A stretch of 64,000 bases of DNA from Botrytis cinerea B05.10 (lineage: Eukaryota > Ascomycota > Leotiomycetes > Helotiales > Sclerotiniaceae): assembly GCF_000143535.2 (NCBI RefSeq), contig NC_037317.1, forward strand, positions 1,550,001-1,614,000, given 5' to 3'. A model generated the notes under the pieces. That model was not told the DNA's origin, did no database searches, and saw only the letters and a program-made list of their open reading frames with translations. Positions 58,949 to 64,000 of the stretch are shown here, piece after piece (position 1 is the stretch's first letter; each line of letters starts with the position of its first letter). The position numbers and the translations under genes were made by a program.

Positions 58949-61081
58949 ATGGGTAAGCGCTCCCCCTCACTAACCTTTCATCGACTATCGCGACTATGAC
59001 ACTGTCGGTGTGGGTCTTTAAACTATCCAGTATATGGTAGCTAATTGTAGTTGTACCTTAGCTCCTAAGAAGAAGGAACAGCAGAAGATGTCCCTCGGGA
59101 CCTTCTTGGCTGACGAGAGTATGAAAACACCTACCGTCCTCGCGCTCTTTTTCATACTAACATCGATGTAGAGTTGGGATCATGGGCCGATGAGATGGAG
59201 GATATGCCAGTTTGTAAGTTGATCTATTTCTATATTGATATGAAGCCTTGCTAATTTCTATCTATCACAGCCGGTATGTGAATACGCACACACACATTGA
59301 TCGTGGCCAATTTCGCAAAAATATGAATACTGATTCTTACAGACTCACGCCCTTCTGGATATGGTGGAAGTAGCAACGAGAGACGTACCTATAGCTCTAC
59401 TACTGGTACTTATGGCAACAATGCTGGAGGTAAATCTCCCATCACTTTCCTTCCAAACCCCATTTTCAATCAATTTACAAGTCTAATTCTCAACAGGTTA
59501 TTCCGTTCGCGAGGAACTCCCTCTTCCAGATAAGCCACCCTACACTGTTCATCTTGGAAACCTTTCATTCGATGCCACTGTCGGCGATGTTAACGAATTT
59601 TTCGTCGGCTGCGAATGTATCAACGTTCGCATCATTGAGGACAAGATGGAGATGAAGCCCAAGGGATTCGGATATGCAGAATTTGGCTCTTTGGAAGGTC
59701 TCAAGTCCGCCTTGACTTTGAACCAAACCCAGTTCCAAGGACGTAACATTAGAATCAGTGTTGCTGATCCTCGTAAGTTTGATACTCTTCATGCTTGCGA
59801 TATCCACTAAAATATGCTACAGCGAAGGATCGTGGTGACCGTCCAGATGTACGAGAGCTCGGAGACTGGAGTAGAAAGGGGCCCCTACCTGATTTACCGG
59901 GCCGTGGAGGAGAACGTCGTCCTTCGGACCGAGGATACCAATCTAGCCGTTTTGGCGAGGAAGGTGGCGAGCGTAGAGCCCCCCGTGAGCCCGAAAGCGA
60001 TGGCAAGGTTCGAGACTTTGGAAACTGGGAACGAAAGGGTCCACTCTCACCCCTCGCCCAACAAGAGCGGGCCCCAAGAGAAGGTGGCCGACCACGAACA
60101 AACGATGGACCAAGAGCCGAAGGTTTCAGAGACCGCAAAGCTTCACCAGCTGCTTGGGGTGAAGGTAGATCTCAAGGTCAAGGCTCTGGCTCGCAAGAAG
60201 GATCGAGACCACCCAGACGTGAGTTTCAAGAGCGACCTGTCGCCGAGCGCGCGCCCACCGCCGCCGATCAAGACAACCAATGGCGTAGCAAAATGCGACC
60301 TGACCCACCAGCTGCACCAGCTGCAAAGTCACCTGTTCTATCTCGTGAAGGGAGCGAGGCCCCAGCTTCTCCAGCCCTCCCATCTGCCCCAGCTGGTGGT
60401 AGACCAAGATTGAACCTTGCAAAGCGCACCGTTTCCGAGGCCCCTGCTGACTCGTCCTCGTCATCTGCCGCAGGTGATGCGAAGGCAAGTCCATTTGGAG
60501 CAGCTCGTCCAATCGATACTGCCGCCAAGGAGAAGGAAATTGAGGAAAAGCGACAACAAGCCATCAGAGAGAAGAAGGATGCTGATGAAAAGGCCAAGCA
60601 GGAGAGAGAGGCTGCAAAGGCTAAGGAGACTGAGGATAACGAGAAGAAAGTTGAGACCCTACAACATGAAGGCGAGGAAGCAACAAAGGAAGGAGAGACA
60701 ATTGAAACCGAGAATGCAAACGGCGAGATTGTTGACGATAAAGCAGTCAAACCAAAAGAGATTGTTAGGGATGCCAAACCAAAACCATCTGACACTGGAG
60801 CCTGGAGACGCCCATCTGGACCTAAACCACCCAGGGATGACATCCCAAGAGGACCCAAGGGTAGAGGTGATTATGCACCAAGAGGCCCAAGACACAATGA
60901 TGGAGGAAGGAACCAAAGACAAAATCAAAATGGTGGTGGACAAAATGCGAATGCACCAACCCAAAACCCTGCTGCTACAACCGAAACTGCAGTCATGGAA
61001 GAGGATGGCTGGAGCACAGTATCTAAACCCAAGAAAAATAACCGTGGTGGTAACGCAGGCCAACGTGCTATTGCTTCTTAG
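58949..61081 (+). CDS. Translation initiation factor eIF4B (Tif3-like)
   Basis: Proposed exons: 58949-58952, 59062-59118, 59172-59213, 59271-59273, 59343-59429, 59497-59772 and 59823-61081 (575 aa); every junction falls in phase 1. The N-terminus MAPKKKEQQKMSLGTFLADE..GSWADEMEDMP is typical of fungal eIF4B. One RRM (about 79-155) has RNP2 VHLGNL and RNP1 KGFGYAEF. It is followed by Arg/Asp/Gly-rich repeats (GDWSRKGPLPDLPGR, GNWERKGPLSPL), an IEEKRQQAIREKKDADEKAK helix and the terminal DGWSTVSKP motif. It assists eIF4A in mRNA scanning. Exon 1 codes for only ATG plus one base, and exon 4 is a possible 3-nt microexon. Confidence 0.92.
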
Positions 61082-62841
61082 ATAACAGATTTTGAGAGGC
61101 GTCATGTTTTCAAAACATTGACAAACCGGGCGAGCATTCTCATTCTCGGTGCACCGAGCATAGTTTCATGACTTCACTGCTCCTACATGGCAAAAAGATT
61201 AATTTTCTGATGTTCAATTCTCAAAACGATTTCCTTCGGCGTTGGATTCACATAAATCTTTGTGCCTAGATTTTCATTATGCCCATGTTTAGCCTCACTG
61301 GCCCAGAACAACATCACAGACCTACAACACACACAAAGCTTTTCTGGAATTTACTCTACTTTGCTATACTAGTAAAATCTAGATTGAATATGGGCGGTCT
61401 CTACACCAATGTTATCTACCTCTTTGGGCGCATGGTGTTATTGACTGACATGTTAGACTATCTGTCATACCATACACTTGGGTCTGTTTGGGTCTGTTGT
61501 GTGTTATTTCACTGGCCTGCTCTCCTGTTTTCCAAAAAGTAAGCTTGGGCATACAAAAGTTATCTATCTTTGAGGAATAATGAATGATCCTCACTCTCAC
61601 AGTCTCCACGTTTGTTTATACAGCCAATTACATGCTACCATCCTATTATATGTTGACTGCGATTATGGATCCATATCTCTCCAGAGCCCCATCAGTAAAA
61701 AGAAGAACTTGAATGATAACGTGATATGAAATGGGCATGATTCCAAAACGATAGAGGTTTTCCTTTGTGTTTTTTCGTTCATGGTTGTATCTGTGTTTGC
61801 ACCTTTGAGATTATTTTTGTACATTACTAGGGAACGAAATGAGAAAAGATGTTTACCAAAGTCACTGCCAGACGTTCGATGCGAAGAACTAACAGAATCT
61901 CACCAAAATCTAGCAAGTGATATATCTTCTAAATGCCGAAGCATGTGTGGATATCACCAAAGTAAATAACGAGTGAAGGCGGTACATATTCAGTTGGTGG
62001 CACTAGCATCTTTGTGCTACTATTGTACATTCGAATCAGACAGCCTGGTTGGCAGACAACTTGCTGAAACAACATGTACATTTCCTTTCCTATCATCTAG
62101 ATATGAAGCTGTGCTCTCTCGGAAGCTTTTCCCCTGATGTTTGTTTTCCTCGCCTTGATAACTTGGGGGACTGTACATGTGTACTATGTACCTTTTCGTC
62201 AAGCGTTATCCAGTGTTATCCGGGATAGAGTTTTCCCGAATTCCTTTCCCACTCATTCCAGAACAATCTCTCAACAATCCCTTTAAAAGTCCCTTAACGG
62301 GAGCTAATGATGTCTAGTACGCAGTAAGCCAGGTCCATGGTCAGTCCACGATCGGGTCAATCCACGGTCTGTTTATCCAGAGTCTTTTCTTGATTCTCAA
62401 TTCCTGCAAATTCCAATCCACACAATACATTGCCTGATCAAGTGTGCAGGTGGGCACATATGACGCTGACCAGAGACAAACCTCGTGATTTTTAATTGAC
62501 TGTTTGTCATTCATCCTGACAAAGATCCCGAATTATCATTATCGACTCTAAACTCGATTTGTTGGAACGTCAACACGTGATCAGCACTAGTGTAGATCTC
62601 TGCATACAACAGCCCTTTGAGTCGTGCCTGTCTGCAAGACTTTATTATTAGTCTTCATTAAATTTAACTCTTTCAAGATATACACTACATACACTACATA
62701 CTTCAATTTTCACTTCGCCCAGCCGTTTATACCCATCTTGAAGTTACAGCGAAAACATATTTTAATCTATCATTTTATTGCATCTTACAAATAGTCCAAT
62801 ATTTGTTTATACTTTTGTTCTTGTTCTCAAAATCTGCAGGA
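61082..62841. other. Intergenic region between eIF4B and DOT1
   Basis: About 1.76 kb. It holds the eIF4B 3' flank, with a perfect 14-bp palindrome CTCGGTGCACCGAG at 61145-61158, and the DOT1 promoter. An 87-codon frame at 61279-61542 looks like noise. Confidence 0.5.
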
Positions 62842-64000
62842 ATGAGCTTGAATTTTGGACTGACCAATATTAAACCTGTGGCGCCAAAATTTAAATCCGA
62901 AAAGGTTCCAAAACAGAGGCCGACTCTATCTAGTAGGACATCCAGTAATGGCCTTCGAATTGGAACACCTGTATCCAAAGTCACTGATGCTCGTGGCAGA
63001 CTAGCCGTCCCAAGCCCTCCCCCCGAGGCAGGAAAGAAGAGGAAAGAAAGAGAAATCAGCGGAAGCCGCAACACTAAAAGAAACACAACTCTAACCCTTC
63101 GAAAAAGCCCCAGTCAACAGCCGTTGACGAGTGATAGCGAGGAAGATGAAGAGATCGCCGTGTCTTCCAAACGGGCCAAGCCGGAAAACATCGAGCCTGA
63201 TTTGAAGAGGAATTTGAAGGACAAAAAAGCCTTTTCGACTGAACCCGATAATACGCAAGGCTCTACATGCAGAATGATCCATGCGGCGGATGTCATGATG
63301 ACGAAACGCACGGCTAAGAGCGGCGAGAAAGTTTGCGATAGGAAGAAGGAAGACGGCGACGCGGTCCTTCTAAGATATCCCAGTGTCAGTCGCAGAGAAA
63401 GGTATTGTCTACCGAATTCAACTTCCAAAATCTGAAGTTGATTTCAGCTAATCAATGCCGTCACTACAGATACCAACTTATCTCCGAAGGCGAAGTTATT
63501 GATCCCGCAGGAGAAGATTTGATCAACCCTTATGACGAGATACCGAAGATTGTGGAAATTGTCAAGGATGAATATTTGACCGATGAACAAGCAGCGGAGT
63601 TCGCACATCCGGAAACGGGTATAATTCGAAAAATCAACAAAGCGACGAACAATATTACCTGGACTCTTTCCAGCGCAAAAAAGCCCCACGACAAAGAGAA
63701 AATGAAGGGGCTGTTGCTTGAGTTCAGGAATGCTGTGGGAGCTTACAATGACGCGCTCAGCACTCTCACTAAAAATGGATCGCTGGCGAAAAATCTAGAA
63801 AACAAGCATTCACTGTCGTCTAAGCTTCTCAAAATGGTTCTCCAGCAAGTTTACGACCGAGCAGTGTCTCCCCAAGTTGACTTGACTAATAAATACCAAA
63901 ATGGCACGGATTATGTTTACGGCGAGCTCACATTCCCGTTCATATCCCGAATCCTCAGGGAGGATACTCGCATGAAATCCGATCAAGTTTTCATAGATCT
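62842..64000 (+). CDS. DOT1: Histone H3K79 methyltransferase Dot1 (5' part; cut by window end)
   Basis: Exons 62842-63401 and 63470 to beyond 64000 (363 complete codons visible). The intron (68 nt, GTATTG..CTACAG) joins RRE/RYQLISEGE in phase. The N-terminus is basic and disordered (KPVAPKFKSEKVPKQRP, GKKRKERE), as expected for the nucleosome/DNA-contacting region. The catalytic fold starts at about residue 190 with INPYDEIPKIVEIV and reaches VYGELTFPFISRILRE and SDQVFIDL, just before the SAM-binding GSGVGN loop expected beyond the edge. Dot1 methylates H3 Lys79 in chromatin. The start is the ATG at 62842; the frame upstream has no ATG. Confidence 0.92.

Noticed and set aside
60268..60858. 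196-codon open frame on the - strand inside eIF4B
   Set aside because: Antisense shadow of the Arg/Glu/Ala-rich eIF4B coding sequence.
61279..61542. 87-codon hydrophobic frame between eIF4B and DOT1
   Set aside because: Isolated, no homologous features, length compatible with chance.

Overview
This window looks like nuclear DNA of a filamentous ascomycete. Genes are split by short introns (mostly 44-110 nt) with GT..AG ends and CTAAC/CTGAC-type branch sites. The recognisable genes (CHS7, RRP5, eIF4B, DOT1, a fungal aromatic-acid-exporter-type membrane protein, an X325/BIM1-like protein) are fungal. The sequences feel closest to Leotiomycetes (Botrytis/Sclerotinia relatives); that placement is my inference from memory of family sequences, not from a search.

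Layout. 1-9093 is gene-poor, with simple repeats and G-runs but no convincing gene. 9094-10215 is CHS7, the chitin synthase export chaperone. 11550-16874 holds a divergent pair, a choline oxidase-like GMC flavoenzyme and a betaine aldehyde dehydrogenase, which together would convert choline to glycine betaine; both end in PTS1-like tripeptides. 17898-22557 has an unrecognised coiled-coil protein and a fungal LPWEVRxxIY-type protein. 23333-28159 is a second divergent pair: a ferric/cupric reductase with a Met-rich N-terminus and Cys-triplet motifs, and a GPI-type BIM1/X325 copper protein. The intergenic region between them carries six TGCTCA-core elements that resemble copper-regulator (Mac1) sites. 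I regard this copper-uptake unit as the most interesting system here.

28874-34630 holds a lipase-like hydrolase with a 21-bp coding minisatellite, a broken gene with an in-frame TAG, and a secreted Ser/Thr-rich protein. 35455-42700 holds an unrecognised nuclear-type protein, small gene fragments, an alpha/beta-hydrolase fused to an RNA-triphosphatase-like phosphatase, and a small two-exon gene. 43100-50603 holds a multi-exon ArAE-type membrane protein and a YML020W-like hydrolase; each contains one apparent GC-AG intron. 51588-64000 is a housekeeping block: RRP5, a Tim17-family protein, eIF4B (with an apparent 3-nt microexon) and the 5' part of DOT1, cut by the window end.

Gene models were assembled by hand from reading frames and splice signals. 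Exon joins were checked for phase but not against transcripts. No tRNA, rRNA, CRISPR or intact transposon was recognised.
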